Shown: piece by piece, positions 12,077 to 23,629 of the stretch
Position numbering within the stretch: the first letter of the stretch is position 1
Layout of the letters: every line of letters begins with the position of its first letter
Assembly: GCA_036417435.1 (NCBI GenBank)
Contig: CM070916.1
Span: 21,708,052 to 21,772,051 of the forward strand
Source: Inia geoffrensis
Lineage: Eukaryota; Chordata; Mammalia; Artiodactyla; Iniidae
Reading direction: 5' to 3'
DNA: 64,000 bases
The notes under the pieces: generated by a model
The model's input: the letters and a program-made list of their open reading frames with translations, nothing else
Database searches by the model: none
Told to the model about the DNA's origin: nothing
Position numbers and translations under genes: made by a program

Positions 12077-12291
12077 CAACACTGTCCAATGAGACTTCCC
12101 AAAATGATAAAAATGCACTATACCGGCGCGGTCTAACAAAACAGCCACTAACCACACACGACCACCAAGCACTTGACATGTGACTGATGTGACTAAAAAA
12201 ACCTGTATTTTAAATTTTACTTGATTTTAATTAACTTTAAATTTAAAGAGCCACACGCAACTAGTGTCTATCATACTGGCCAGCACAGCAC
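12077..12291. repeat. Inverted-repeat DNA-transposon relic (hAT-like MITE)
   Basis: The left end has 'aacactgtccaatgagac' and the right end has 'catactggccagcacagca', which are imperfect inverted repeats. Internally 'agccactaaccacacacgac' near the left mirrors 'agagccacacgcaactagtg' near the right. The plan fits a short non-autonomous hAT-type element. I am not certain of the family name. It encodes nothing. Confidence 0.6.
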
Positions 12292-12379
12292 AAAGTATAT
12301 TAGAAATTAATGTGATCCTTACCTCCCCATCCTTATCATTTTCTTTCATGCAAGTAACCAAACACTTCTAAATTGGCAG

Positions 12380-12393
12380 AAAGACAAAGGTAA
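12380..12393 (+). repeat. Upstream target-site duplication of L1-I
   Basis: The word 'aaagacaaaggtaa' recurs exactly at 19755-19768, right after the L1-I tail. It lies 123 bp before the recognised L1 5' start, which leaves 12394-12516 inside the inserted unit. Confidence 0.7.
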
Positions 12394-12516
12394 GATTCTT
12401 CAGGCAACCTGTGTCTGGGTTGCAACTCTTCGCAGAGCCTCTAGCCTGCTGGCCTACTACAGCAGATTTTGGATTCACCAAGCCTCCACAATCATCAAAA
12501 ATAGAAAGCCTACCCT
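12394..12516 (+). other. Possible 5'-transduced segment of L1-I
   Basis: 123 bp between the upstream duplication and the L1 5'UTR start at 12517. It does not look like L1 promoter sequence; parts such as 'gcctgctggcctactacagc' and 'attcaccaagcctccacaat' resemble a dispersed old repeat. If the duplications are right, it was copied with the L1 RNA from an upstream start at the source locus. Confidence 0.45.
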
Positions 12517-14419
12517 GGAGGACCTTCAAGATGGCGGAGGATTAAGACGTGGAGATCACCTTCCTCTCCACAAACACATCAAAAATACATCTATACGTGG
12601 AACAACTCCTACAGAGCACCTACTGAACGCTGGCAGAAGACCTCAGACCTCCCAAAGGCAAGAAACTCCCCACGTACCTGGGTAGGGCACAAGAAAAAAG
12701 AAAAAAAAGAGACAAAAGAATAAGGATGGGACCTGCACCTCTGGGAGGGAGCTCTGAAGGAGGAAAAGTTTCCACAAACTAGGAAGCCCCTTCGTGGGCG
12801 GAGACAGCGGGTGGGCAGTGGGGTAGATTTAGAGCCACGGAGGAGAGCACAGCAACAGGGGTGCAGAGGGCCAAGTGGAGAGATTTCTGCACAGAGGATT
12901 GCTGTCGACCAGCACTCACCAGCCTGAGAGGCTTGTCTGCTCACCTGCCAGGGCAGGTGGGGGCTGGGGGCTGGGAGCTGAGGCTCAGGCTTCAGAGGTC
13001 AGATCCCAGGGAAAGGACTAGGGTTGGCTGTGTGAACGCAGCCTGAAGTGGGCTAGTGGCACCACAGCTAGCCGAGAGGGAGTCGAGGAAAAAGTCTGGA
13101 CTTGCCTAAGTTTTGGGGTGCGTGAGGAGAGGAGATTCAGAGCACTGCCTAAATGAGCTCCAAAGACAGGCTCGAGCTGCGGCTGTCAACACGGACACAA
13201 CAGATGGGCGTGAAACGCTAAGGCTGCTGCTGCCTCCACCAAGAAGCCTGTGTGCAATCACAGGTCACTATCAACACCTCCCCTTCCAGGAGTCTGTGCA
13301 GCCCGCCAGTGCCAGGGTCCTGTGATCCAGGGACAACTTCCCAGGAAGAACACATGGTGCGCCTCAGGCTGTTACAACGTCACACCAACCTCTGCCACCA
13401 CAGGTTTGCCCCACATTCCAGTTATAACTACTATACCCCTCCTGCCCCCTGGCCAGAGCCAGAGCCCTGTAATCAGCCACTGCTTTAACCCCATTCTGTC
13501 TTGGGCGGGAACAGAAGCCAGAGAGCAACCTACATGCAGAGGAGGGGTCAAAACCAAAGATGAACCCCAGGAGCTATGCAAAAAAAGAAGACAAAGGGAA
13601 ATTTCTCTGTGCAGCCTCAGGAGCAGCATATTAAATCCCCACAATCAACTGGAGGTACCCTGCATCTCTGGAATACCTGAATAGACAACGAATGTTCCCA
13701 AAACTGAGTCGGTGGCCTTTGGGAGCAGCTGTAGACTTGGGGTTTGCTGTCTGCAACTGACTTGTTTCTGATTTGTGTGTTTATCTTAGTATATTTTCAG
13801 CACTTGTTATCACTGGTGGATTTGTTTATTGGTTCAGTTGCTCTCATTTTTAAAAATTTTTCAATTTTAATTATTTTATTAATTTTTTCTTTTATTATTA
13901 TTATTTTCTTTTTTCTCCCTTTTCTTCTGAGCCATGTGGCTAACAGGGTCTTGGTGCTATGACCAGGTATCAGGCCTGAGCCTCCGAGGTGGGAGTGCTG
14001 AGCTCAGGACATTGGACCATCAGAGACCTCCTGGTCCCACATAATATCAATCGGTGAGGGCTTTCCCAGAGATCTCCATCTCAATGCTAAGACCCAGGCT
14101 CCACCCAACAAACAGCAAGCTCCAGTGCTGGACACCCCATGCCAAACAACTAGCAAGACAGGAACACAAACCCACCCATTAGCAGAGAGGCTGCCTAAAA
14201 TCATACTAAGTTCACAGACACCCCAGAACACATCAACGGACACAGCCCTGCCCACCAGAAAGACAAGATCCAGTCCCACCCACCAACAGTCCCTTCCACC
14301 AGGAAGCTGACAAAAGCCACTGAACCAATCTTACCCACTGGGAGCAGACACCAAAAACAATGGGAACTATAAACCAGCAGCGTGTGAAAAGGAGACCCAA
14401 ACACAGTAAGTTAAGCAAA
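12517..14419 (+). promoter_or_regulatory. L1-I 5'UTR with internal promoter region
   Basis: The first about 1.1 kb is GC- and CpG-richer than anything else nearby, as expected for the Pol II internal promoter of L1. The element begins with 'aagatggcgg', which contains the AAGATGGCGG-type YY1 core known from L1 promoters. A T-rich tract at 13780-13930 follows, then a C/A-rich segment leading to ORF1. Several 60-144-codon ORFs lie here on both strands but match no protein and are not called as genes. Confidence 0.75.
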
Positions 14420-15306
14420 ATGAGAAGACAGAGAAATATGCAGCAAAGGAGCAAAGTAAAATCCTACCAGACCAAACAAATGAAGAGGAAATGCACAGTC
14501 TACCTGAAAAAGAATTCAGAGTAATGACAGTAAAGGTGATTCAAAATTGTGGAAATAGAATGGAGAAAATAAGTGAAACATTTAACAAGGACCTAGAAGA
14601 ACTGAAGAGCAAACAAACAATGATGAACAACACAATAAATTAAATTAAAAATTCTCTGGAAGGAATCAGTAGCAGAATAACTGAGGCAGAAGAACAGATA
14701 ACTGACCAGGAAGACAAAATAGTTGAAATAACTACTGCAGAGAAGAATAAATGAAAAAGAATGAAAAGAATTGAGGAGAGTCTCAGAGACCCTGGGGACA
14801 ACATTAAACACACCATCATTCGAATTATAGGGGTCCCAGCAGAAGAGAAAAAGAAAGGGTCTGAGAAATCATTTGAACAGATCATAGTTGAAAACTTCCC
14901 CAACATGGGAAAGGAAATAGTCAATCAAGTCCAGGAAGCACAGAGAGTCCCATACAGGATAATTCCAAGGAGCAACACACCAAGACACACATTAATCAAA
15001 CTATCAAAAATTAAATACAAAGAAAAAATATTAAAAGCAGCAAGGGAAAAGCAACAAATAACACACAAGGGAATCCCCATAAGGTTAACAGCTGATCTCT
15101 CAGCAGAACTCTGCAGGCCAGAAGGTAGTGGCAGGACACATTAAAAGTGATGAAAAGGAAAAACTGACAACCAGGATTACTCTACCCAGCAAGGATCTCA
15201 TTCAGATTCAACAGAGCAATTAAAATCTTTACAGAGAAGATAAAGCTAAGAGAATTCAGCACCACCAAACCAGCTTATACAACAAATGCTAAAGGAACTT
15301 CTCTAG
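14420..15306 (+). pseudogene. L1-I ORF1 pseudogene
   Basis: ORF1 product is the RNA-binding trimeric chaperone of the L1 particle. The start codon at 14420 (MRRQRNMQQRSK) is followed after 34 codons by an in-frame stop (TAA). Later stops and frameshifts fall in the coiled-coil part. The clearest open stretch, 14761-15144, spans the RNA-recognition-motif region (IIRIIGVP, FEQIIVENFPNMGKEI) and the start of the C-terminal domain. The usual end, 'ctaaaggaacttctctag', is at 15304-15306. Non-functional. Confidence 0.92.
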
Positions 15307-18300
15307 GTAGGAAACACAAGAGAAGGAAAAGACAACAAAAACAAACCCAAAACAATTAAGAAAATGGTAATAGGAACATACATATAAATAATTACCTAAA
15401 ATTACCAAAAATTACCTTAAATCGATTAAATGCTCCAACCAAAAGACATAGACTGGCTGAATGGATACAAAAACAAGACCCATATATATGCTGTCTACAA
15501 GAGACCCACTTCAGACCTAGGGACAAATACAGACTGAAAGTGAGGGGATGAAAAAAGATATTCCATGCAAACGGAAATCAAAAAAAAGCTGGAGTAGCAA
15601 GTCTCATGTCAGACAAAATAGACTTGAAAATAAAGACTATTACAAGAGACAAGAAGAACAACGCATAATGATCAAGGTATCCATCCAAGAAGATTTAGCA
15701 GTTGCAAGTATTTATGCACCCAACATAGGTGCACCTCAATACATAAGGCAAATGTTAACAGCCATAAAAGGGGAAACTGACAGTAACACAGTAAGAGTAG
15801 GGGAATTTTAACACCCCACTTTCACCAATGGACAGATCATAAAAAATGAAAATAAACAAGGAAACACAAACTTTAAATGAGATATTAGACAAGATGGACT
15901 TAATTGACATTTATATTTATAGAACATTAAATCCAAAAACAACAGAATACACTTTCTTCTCCACTGCTCATGGAACATTATCCATGATTGATCCTATTTT
16001 GGGTCACAAATCAAGCCTTGGTAAATTTAAGAAAACTGAAATCATATAAAGTATCTTTTCCGACCACAATGCTATGAGACTAGATACCAATTAAAGGGAA
16101 AAAAACCGTAAAAAATACAAACACATGGAGGCTAAACAATACGTTACTAAATAACCAAGACATCACTGAAGAAATCAAAAAATACCTAGAAACAACTTAC
16201 AATGAAAACATGATGACACAAAACCTATGGGATACAGCAAAAGCAGTTCTAAGAGGGAAGTTTACAGCAATACAATCCTACCTCAAGAAACAAGAAAAAT
16301 CTCAGATAAACAAGCTAACCTTAAACCTAAAGCAATCAGAGAGAGAAGAATGCAAAAAAACCCAAAGTTAGAAGAAGGAAAGAAATCATAAAAATCGGAT
16401 CAGAAATAAATGAAAAAGGAATGAAACAATAGCAAAACCCAATAAAACTAAAAGCTGTTTTTTTGAGAAGACAAACAAAACTGATAAACCATTAGCCATA
16501 CTCATCAAGGAAAAAGGGAAAACACCAAATCAACAGAATTAGGAATGAAAAAGGAGCAGTAACAACTGACACTGCAGAAATACAAAGAATAATGAGAGAT
16601 TATTACAAGCAACTATATGCCAATAAAATAGACAACCGGGAAGAAATGGTCAAGTTCTTAGAAAAGCAGAACCTTTCAAGACTGAACCAGAAAGAAATAG
16701 AAAATATAAACAGACCAATCAAAAGCACTGAAATTGACACTGTGTTTAAAAATCTTCCAGCAAACAAAAGCCCAGGACCAGATGGCCTCACAGGCTAATT
16801 CTATGAAACATTTAGAGAAGACCTAACAACCATCCTTTTCAAACTCTTCCAAAATATGGAAGCGGGAGGAACACTCCCAAACTCATTCTACAAGGCCACC
16901 ATCACCCTGATACCAAAACCAGACAAATATGTCAGAATAAAAGAAAACTACAGGCCAATATCACTGATGAACATAGATGCAAAAATCCTCAACAAAATAC
17001 TAGCAAGCAAAATCCAGCAGCACATAAAAAGGATCATACACCACGATCAAGTGGGGTTTATCCCAGGAATGCAAGGATTCTTCAACATGCGCAAATCAAT
17101 CAAATCAGTCAATGTGAACCACCGTATTAACAAATTGAAGGATAAAAACAATATGATAATCTCAATCGATGCAGAAAAAGCTTGCGACAAAATTCAACAC
17201 CAATTTATGATAAAAACCCTCCAGAAAGTAGGCAGAGAGGCAACTTATGTCAACGTACTAAAGACAATATATAACAAACCCACAGCCAACATCGTTCTCA
17301 ATGGTGAAAAACTGAAAGCATTTCCTCTAAGATCAGGAACAAGACAGGCTGCTCACTCACCACTATTATTCAACATACTTCTGGAAGGTTTAGCCGCAGC
17401 AATCAGAGAAGAACAAGAAATGAAAGGAATCCAAATCAGAAAAGAAGAAGTAAAAGTGTCACTGTTTGCAGACGACATGGTATTATACATAGAGAATCCT
17501 AAAGTTGCCTCCAGGAAACTACTAGAGCTTATGAATAAATTTGGTAAAGTAGCAGGATACAAAATTAATGCACAGTAATCTCTTGCATTCTTATACACTG
17601 ACAACAAAAAATCAGAAAGAGAAATTAAGGAAACACTCCCATTTACCACTGCAACAAAAAGAATGAAACACCCAGGAATAAACCTACCTAAGGAGACAAA
17701 AGACGTGTATACAGAAAACTATAAGACACTGATGAAAGAAATTAAAGAGGATACAAACAAATGAAGAGATATACCATATTCTCGGATTGGAAGAATCAAC
17801 ACTGTGAAAATGACTATACTACCCACAGCAACAGATTCAATGCAATCCATGTCAAACTACAAATGGCATTTTTCATAGAGCTAGAACAAAAAAATTTCAC
17901 AATTTGTATGGAAACACAGAAGACCCTGAAAGCCAAAGCAGTCTTAAGAAAAAGAGAGCAGGAGAAATCAGGATCCCTGACTTCAGACAATACTACAAAG
18001 CTATAGTAATCAAGACAGTATGGTACTGTCACAAAAACAGAAATAGAGATCAATGGAACAGGATAGAAAGCCCAGAGATAAACCCACACACATATGGTCA
18101 CCTTATTTTTGACAAAGGAGGAAAGAATATACAATAGAGAAAAGACAGACTCTTCAATAAGTGGTGCTGGGAAAACTGGGCAGCTACACATAAAAGAATG
18201 AAATTAGAACACTTCCTAACACCATACACAAAAATAAACTCAAAGTGGATTAAGGACCTAAATATAAGGCCAGACACTATAAAACTCTTAGAGGAAAACA

Positions 18301-18553
18301 TAGACAGAACACTTTACGACATAAATCACAGAAAGATCCTTTTTGACCCACCTCCTGGAGACATGGAAATAAAAATAAAAATAAACAAATGGGACCTAAT
18401 GAAACTTAAAAGCTTTTGCACAGCAAAGGAAACCATAAACAAGATGAAAAGATAACCCTCAGAATGGGAGAAAATATTGCAAATGAAGCAACTGACAAAG
18501 GATTAATCTCCAAAATTTACAAGCAGCTCATGCAGCTCAATATCAAAAAAACA

Positions 18554-18772
18554 GCGCTTCCCTGGTGGCGCAGTGGTTGAGAGTCCGCCTGCCGACGCAG
18601 GGGACACGGGTTCGTGCCCCGGTCTGGGAAGATCCCACATGCCGCGGAGCGGCTGGGCCTGTGAGCCATGGCCGTGGAGCCTGTGCGTCCGGAGCCTGTG
18701 CTCTGCAGCGGGAGAGGCCACAACAGTGAGAGGCCCGCATACAGCCAAAAAAAAAAAAAAGAAAAAAAAACA
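18554..18772 (+). mobile_element. Cetacean CHR-type SINE nested in L1-I ORF2
   Basis: The head 'cgcttccctggtggcgcagt' and the tail 'agaggcccgcat' followed by A-rich sequence delimit the SINE. The A-rich word 'aaaaaaaca' flanks it at 18545-18553 and 18764-18772; L1 ORF2 sequence continues on both sides. It therefore inserted after L1-I. The ORF spanning 18668-19087 is an accidental fusion of SINE and L1 reading frames. Confidence 0.95.
18566..18619 (+). promoter_or_regulatory. Pol III A and B boxes of the SINE
   Basis: A box TGGCGCAGTGG at 18566-18576 and B box GGTTCGTGCCC at 18609-18619, spaced as in tRNA genes. These form the internal Pol III promoter inherited from the tRNA ancestor. Equivalent boxes exist in the other five SINE copies with mutations. 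Confidence 0.85.
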
Positions 18773-19720
18773 ATCAACCCAATCCAAAAACGGGAAGACC
18801 ACCTAAAAAGTCATTTCTCCAAAGAAAATATACAGATTGCCAACAAACACATGCAAGGATGCGTAACATCACTCATCATTAGAGAAATGCAAATCAAAAC
18901 TACAATGTGGTATCACCTTACACTAGTCAGAATAGACATCATCAAAATATCTGCAAACAATAAATGCTGGAGAGGGTGTGGAGAAAAGGGAACCCTCTTG
19001 CACTGTTGGAGTGAATGTAAATTGATACAGCCACTATGGAGAACAGTATGGAGGTTCCTTAAAAAACTAAAAATAGAACTACCATAGGACCCAGCAATCC
19101 CACTACTGGGTATATACCCTGACAAAACCATAATTCAAAAAGAGTCATGTACCACAATGTTCACTGCTGCATTATTTACAGTAGCCAGGACATGGAGGCA
19201 ACCTAAGTGTCCCTCAACAGATGAATGGATAAAGAAGGTGTGGCACATATATACAATGGAATATTACTCAGCCATAAAAAGAAACGAAATTGAGTTATTT
19301 CTAGTGAGGGGGATGGAAATGGAGTCTGTCATACAGAGTGAAGTAAGTCAGAAAGAGAAAAACAAATACCGTATGCTAACACATATATATGGAAGCTAAA
19401 AAGAAAAAAGTGGTTCTGATGAACCTAGGGGCAGGACAGGAATAAAGACACAGATGTAGAGAATGGACTTGAGGACATAGGGAGGGGGAAGGGTAAGCTG
19501 GGACAAAGTGAGAGAGTAGCACCGATATATATACACTACCAAATGTAAAATAGCTAGTGGGAAGCTGCTGCATAGCACAGGGAGATCAGCTCGGTGCTTT
19601 GTGACCACCTAGAGGGGTGGGATAAGGAGTGTGGGGATATGGGGATATATGTATACATATAGCTGATTCACTCTGTTATATAGCAGAAACTAACACACCA
19701 CTGTAAAACAATTATACTCC

Positions 19721-19726
19721 AATAAA
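19721..19726 (+). terminator. L1-I polyadenylation signal
   Basis: AATAAA about 15 bp before the A-rich end of L1-I. Confidence 0.85.
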
Positions 19727-19768
19727 GATGTTATTTTTAAAAAAAGACCAAAAAAAAGACAAAGGTAA

Positions 19769-20647
19769 AGTTAAGTTGGATTTTTGGATGCTGGGAACTA
19801 AATTCTTATTTTTCAATTTCACTTTTCATCTCCTCTTATCAACAAAGCAAACTTTTGTAGAGCATTGAAATTTTGCTTTCTTCTTTAGTTGAAAATTATG
19901 TCATTTTTAAAACGTGTCCTATGCAGTTTATATTCTATATATTTTAAGTCCTAATCACTATTATTATAGTACGTGTAATTATAATCAGGGTGATACCAAC
20001 TGAAGAAAAAAGTTTATCTAAGGTAGGATATAAATATCCCTCATCAGTATGTTCCCTAATGGGAATCAGACTAAATTTTGTTCTCATTGAAATCCATGTG
20101 TCAATTTCACCTGACAGCCCATGTAATTAAGGCAGGGAACTACCATGTTAACCAGCATTAGATGTTTTGATTAGTATGATACATCCCAGTATAGACAACA
20201 CATTCAAGCCATAGTGAGACAATACAGAATGTGATGGAGCATGTGGCAGTTGCATTTATTTAATATTAAAATTGGAATCCTGGATTTTCAGACCTCCAAG
20301 TGAACTTTCAGCCTCAAATATCACTGCCTCAGATTTGTCCATCTAACTACGTTAAGTTTTGATTGTCCCTTTTCATTTTACTCACCTTCTGTAAGGTAGG
20401 TCTGTAATGATTCAAGGTGTCATCATAGTATTTTTTCAATTTTTACCATCTGGAAATAGCTTGATTATCCAGTTAATAAATCTACTTGGGGTTCCAATTA
20501 ATACATCTATTGTTTGCCTAATTCTGCTGTAGTTACCATGATTGAAACAGGAGAAACATAAAGAGTGATTTCTTCTGCTCTCAATGAACTTGTGATGTTG
20601 TCTTCGAGACAAAATAAAAACCTTTAAAAATTAGAGAAAAAGAACTT
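19769..20647. other. No gene seen
   Basis: AT-rich sequence following L1-I. No exon or named repeat recognised. Confidence 0.45.
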
Positions 20648-20772
20648 TTCTATGAGAGCAAGAACCATGTCTTTATTTTTCTGTCACTTATCTCTTGTGC
20701 TTATTTTGAACTCTGGAAATTAATTAGTACTCAAAAAGTATTTGTTGAATAGATGGTGAATAAATAAGAATG
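20648..20772 (+). repeat. L2 LINE 3' end
   Basis: 'atgagagcaagaaccatgtc' followed by 'tactcaaaaagtatttgttg' and 'aatagatggtgaataaataa' is a diverged L2 3' terminus. Confidence 0.75.
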
Positions 20773-20805
20773 GTATGACTGTACCCAAATGCTAACTTCC
20801 TACAA

Positions 20806-20876
20806 TATCATACAACAGAAACTAACACGGCATTGTGAAGCAATTATACTCCAATAAAGATCTATTAAAAAAATTA
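20806..20876 (+). mobile_element. Very short L1 3' end (about 70 bp)
   Basis: 'acagaaactaacacggcatt' through 'caattatactccaataaaga' matches the last bases of the type B L1 3'UTR, with AATAAA at 20853-20858 and a short A-run. It is an extreme 5' truncation. The flanking word 'atatca' may be a weak duplication. Confidence 0.85.
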
Positions 20877-20879
20877 TAT

Positions 20880-21345
20880 CACTCATATATTTAGAAACAA
20901 AAATAACAAAACAAAAAATTAGACAGAATTTATTTGCATAGGTTTGCAGTGTTTGCTAACTTCTACAGCCTGATCTTCACAAACTTCCAGAACTCATTTC
21001 CTGTTCCATCCCTCCACTCCCTAAGCCATCTCAGAGTGTGAAATTAGGTCTGTGAGTCTGGCTTACTCTTCCACATCAACCTGCTTCAATATGTTTTGTT
21101 CACCAAACCTGAAATGTCTTATCTTCCAACATCACCTTAACTGCATCTGTTAAATCCACATTCTAGGCCCAGATGACTTGTAAAGGTCCAAATTCAGGTC
21201 TCCTGTCTTTCTAGAGTGTAACTTTTATCATTTTTATTATAATCATTTCATTATTTTTCCCACGGATCAGTGGATTTTGGAGTTTAAGAAGTGTTATTTT
21301 TTCTTGTTTTTTGGGTTTTTTTTGGTTCATTATTCATTCTCTCTA
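20880..21345. other. No feature seen
   Basis: Unassigned AT-rich sequence. Confidence 0.45.
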
Positions 21346-21349
21346 TAGT

Positions 21350-21875
21350 TACAGTTTAAGTGCAATACAATATTGGGTAAAATTGGACCTGGTTTCTACT
21401 ATAGTGGAGCTTATGACTTAAAATAGAGGCATTAGTCAGATATTCACAAATATGAGTGTGTAATTACGAGCTAAAATTAGATCCTATAAAAGAAAAGAGT
21501 ACTCAAAATATAAATAAATAACATAGCCCAAACATGAAACCTTTGTTAAAGGATCTCTTTTCTCTGTTAGCAATGCTTGAAGAGACATAAGGCAGTCAAG
21601 GATTTTTATCTGAATTCTAATTTCATTGAGAAGTTGTTAATCAAAAAAACAAGGGGTTAATAAAAATACATTTTTAGAAGACTATTCTGGTTGCACAATG
21701 GTGAAAAAATAAAATAGGGTTGAGTCTGAAGGAAAATAGATCATATGAGGAAAGTTAGTTGATAATTTTAGTAATTCACAAGAGACATGATGCTCAGTTG
21801 AACAGAATGTTGGCTGTGGACATGAAGATAAGACAAATTTGAAATATATTTTTGAAAGGAAATAGTGAGGCTTGC
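21350..21875 (+). repeat. Old dispersed mammalian repeat, family not named
   Basis: 'tttctactatagtggagctt', then 'gaagactattctggttgcac', then 'gatgctcagttgaacagaat' follow the order of a common ancient repeat. The 3' part of the same kind of repeat seems to recur at 54990-55330. Divergence is high, so the assignment is tentative. Confidence 0.4.
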
Positions 21876-22370
21876 TGGTAGATGGGAAATGATGGGCATC
21901 TTGGCAGACACCATCTGCTACACACCCAACTTCCCAAATACCTTCTCATATCCAACATCTGCTCTTCACCCTATGTCTCAGTATCTGCTACATGTCCAGT
22001 GTCCCAATGACTGCTCTATATCCAGCACCTCATCACTGGCTATGTAACCAGGGTCCATTCCTCTTCAACCTCCTACTTCCTTTCCAACAGATTCTGTTTT
22101 TTCCTGCTAATGACAGAGATCAATGGATCTTAGAAAGGAAAACATCTCTTGCTTCAGGCCCAGGGCATGGACCATAATTGTCTAATGCTATGACATTTAA
22201 ATTATTTTTGGTTAGTGACTGAATTAGGTTGGCCATGGGCCCAATTCTGGATTAAAAGATACAAACAAATGCCAACTCATAGCATTTCTAGGAAGGCTTT
22301 TGCTTTCCTAATGTAACGTGACAAACTCACCTGGCATGTTTCTTTCTCCCCTTTTGCCCATTCACATTTA

Positions 22371-22900
22371 CATTAGTTTCCTATTGCCACTGTGACAGAT
22401 TACAACAGATTACCACAGATTACCTGATGCCTTAAAACAACACACATTTATTATCTTATTATCTCAGTTATGGAGTTCAGAAGTCTGAAATGGGACTCAC
22501 TGGGCTAAAATCATCTGGAGGTTCCAGGAAAAATATGTTTTTTCATGTGTTTTCCCACATCCCTGGAAGAAGCTACCCATATCCATTGGCTCTTGGCCTC
22601 CTACCATATTTAAAGCCAGCATCTGTCAGTTGAATTTTTCACACTCTGTATCACTTTGTGTCTATCATCGCCTCCCCTGCCGAATCTCCTGAGTCCTTTT
22701 ACTTTTACTCCTTTTACTTATAAGGACTCTTGTGGTTATACTGGGCCCACTCAGATAATCTAGTATAATCTCTCCATCTCAAAATCCTTAACTTAATCAC
22801 ATGCACAAAGTCTTGTTTGCTATGCTAGGCAACATATTCACAGGTTCTGAACATGAGGACATGGATGTCTTTGGGGAGGGGCATTTTTATTCCTACCACA
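22371..22900. repeat. Old LTR-like interspersed repeat (ERVL/MaLR class likely)
   Basis: 'cattagtttcctattgccac' at the left, 'aaaacaacacacatttatta', 'gtcagttgaatttttcacac', 'ctgggcccactcagataatc' and 'ggcatttttattcctaccac' at the right match a widespread old mammalian repeat of about this length. I am unsure of the exact family. No gene is encoded. Confidence 0.6.
22394..22423 (+). repeat. 10-bp unit repeated three times
   Basis: 'gacagattac', 'aacagattac', 'cacagattac' in a row inside the LTR-like repeat; a local expansion. Confidence 0.85.
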
Positions 22901-22904
22901 GTGC

Positions 22905-23388
22905 TTTTCACTTTTAGAATGAAACATGATGCCCTAGCATGGAATAGTCTGCCATGGCACAACAAGTACGAGTGAAAGACCATCCCCAAATGCAAACTCT
23001 AACACTATCTGGCTACTGGACACTTATTAGTAGATGCATATCTCAGTGACACAGTGAACTCTCAGTTGGTTAAGCATTCTTATTTGAATTTCCTTTTCTT
23101 GCAGCTATCCACAGTAAGAAATACATTTTCATGTTATAATCTACTATGTGTCATGACACTTATTTTGAAAAAACACTGCCCTAAGAATAAAGATCATTTT
23201 TTAAATTTTGTATAATTTTCTGTTGTCTTCACATTATACTATACTTCATTTGAACTACGTCAAAAAAGCATCATTCACGTTGAAATCACTTGTTAAAAGC
23301 TCCTCTTTCAGTACTGAACTCCAGAAAGCTCTTAGCAGCACCCGATAACATCAATTGACTCCTACTTCATGACATTCCTGATCTTTGC
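22905..23388. other. No feature seen
   Basis: AT-rich unassigned sequence up to the L1-II target-site duplication. Confidence 0.45.
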
Positions 23389-23629
23389 ATTGAAGATGCT
23401 GTTTTTCTTTTTTGAATTTTTGAATTTTATTTTATTTATTTTCTTATACAGCAGGTTCTAATTAGTTATCCATTTTATACACATTAGTGTATATATGTCA
23501 ATTCCAATCTCCCAATTCATCTCACCACCACCATCCCCCCGCCACTTCCTCCCTTGGTGTCCATACATTTGTTCTCTACATCTGTGTCTCAATTTCTGCC
23601 CTGCAAAAGGGATCATGTGTACCATTTTT

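Larger units (their letters stand above)
15364..19399 (+). pseudogene. L1-I ORF2 pseudogene (EN-RT-Cys)
   Basis: ORF2 encodes endonuclease plus reverse transcriptase. The start at 15364 (MVIGTYI) hits a stop at codon 8. The endonuclease region is broken: the GDFN motif reads GEF plus stop near 15809. The RT region is open from 16856 to 17578 (240 codons). It includes NYRPISL, the ISIDAEKA block (aspartate kept) and the catalytic FADD at 17465-17476. RT-0 (KSPGPDGLTG) lies just upstream, before a stop at 16797. The C-terminus is split by the SINE at 18554-18772 and resumes with the cysteine motif, ending at the stop 19397-19399. Confidence 0.94.
12517..19754 (+). mobile_element. L1-I: near full-length L1 retrotransposon
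   Basis: A complete L1 plan: GC-rich 5'UTR (12517-14419), ORF1 (14420-15306), ORF2 (15364-19399), 3'UTR with AATAAA at 19721-19726 and an A-rich end. The 5'UTR starts with 'aagatggcggaggattaaga' and differs from that of L1-II and L1-III. The 3'UTR (type B) is shared with L1-III. A SINE interrupts ORF2 at 18554. Both ORFs have many stops and frameshifts, so it cannot move itself. Duplication at 12380-12393 and 19755-19768. Confidence 0.95.

Noticed and set aside
12609..12944. 111-codon minus-strand ORF rich in Ser/Cys/Arg
   Set aside because: Antisense of the L1-I 5'UTR; no domain seen.
13250..13684. 144-codon ORF in GC-rich DNA
   Set aside because: Lies in the L1-I 5'UTR, overlaps other-frame ORFs and matches no known protein feature.
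18554..18640. tRNA gene
   Set aside because: The A and B boxes belong to the tRNA-derived SINE; the sequence does not fold as a mature tRNA with an acceptor stem and sits before a SINE body.
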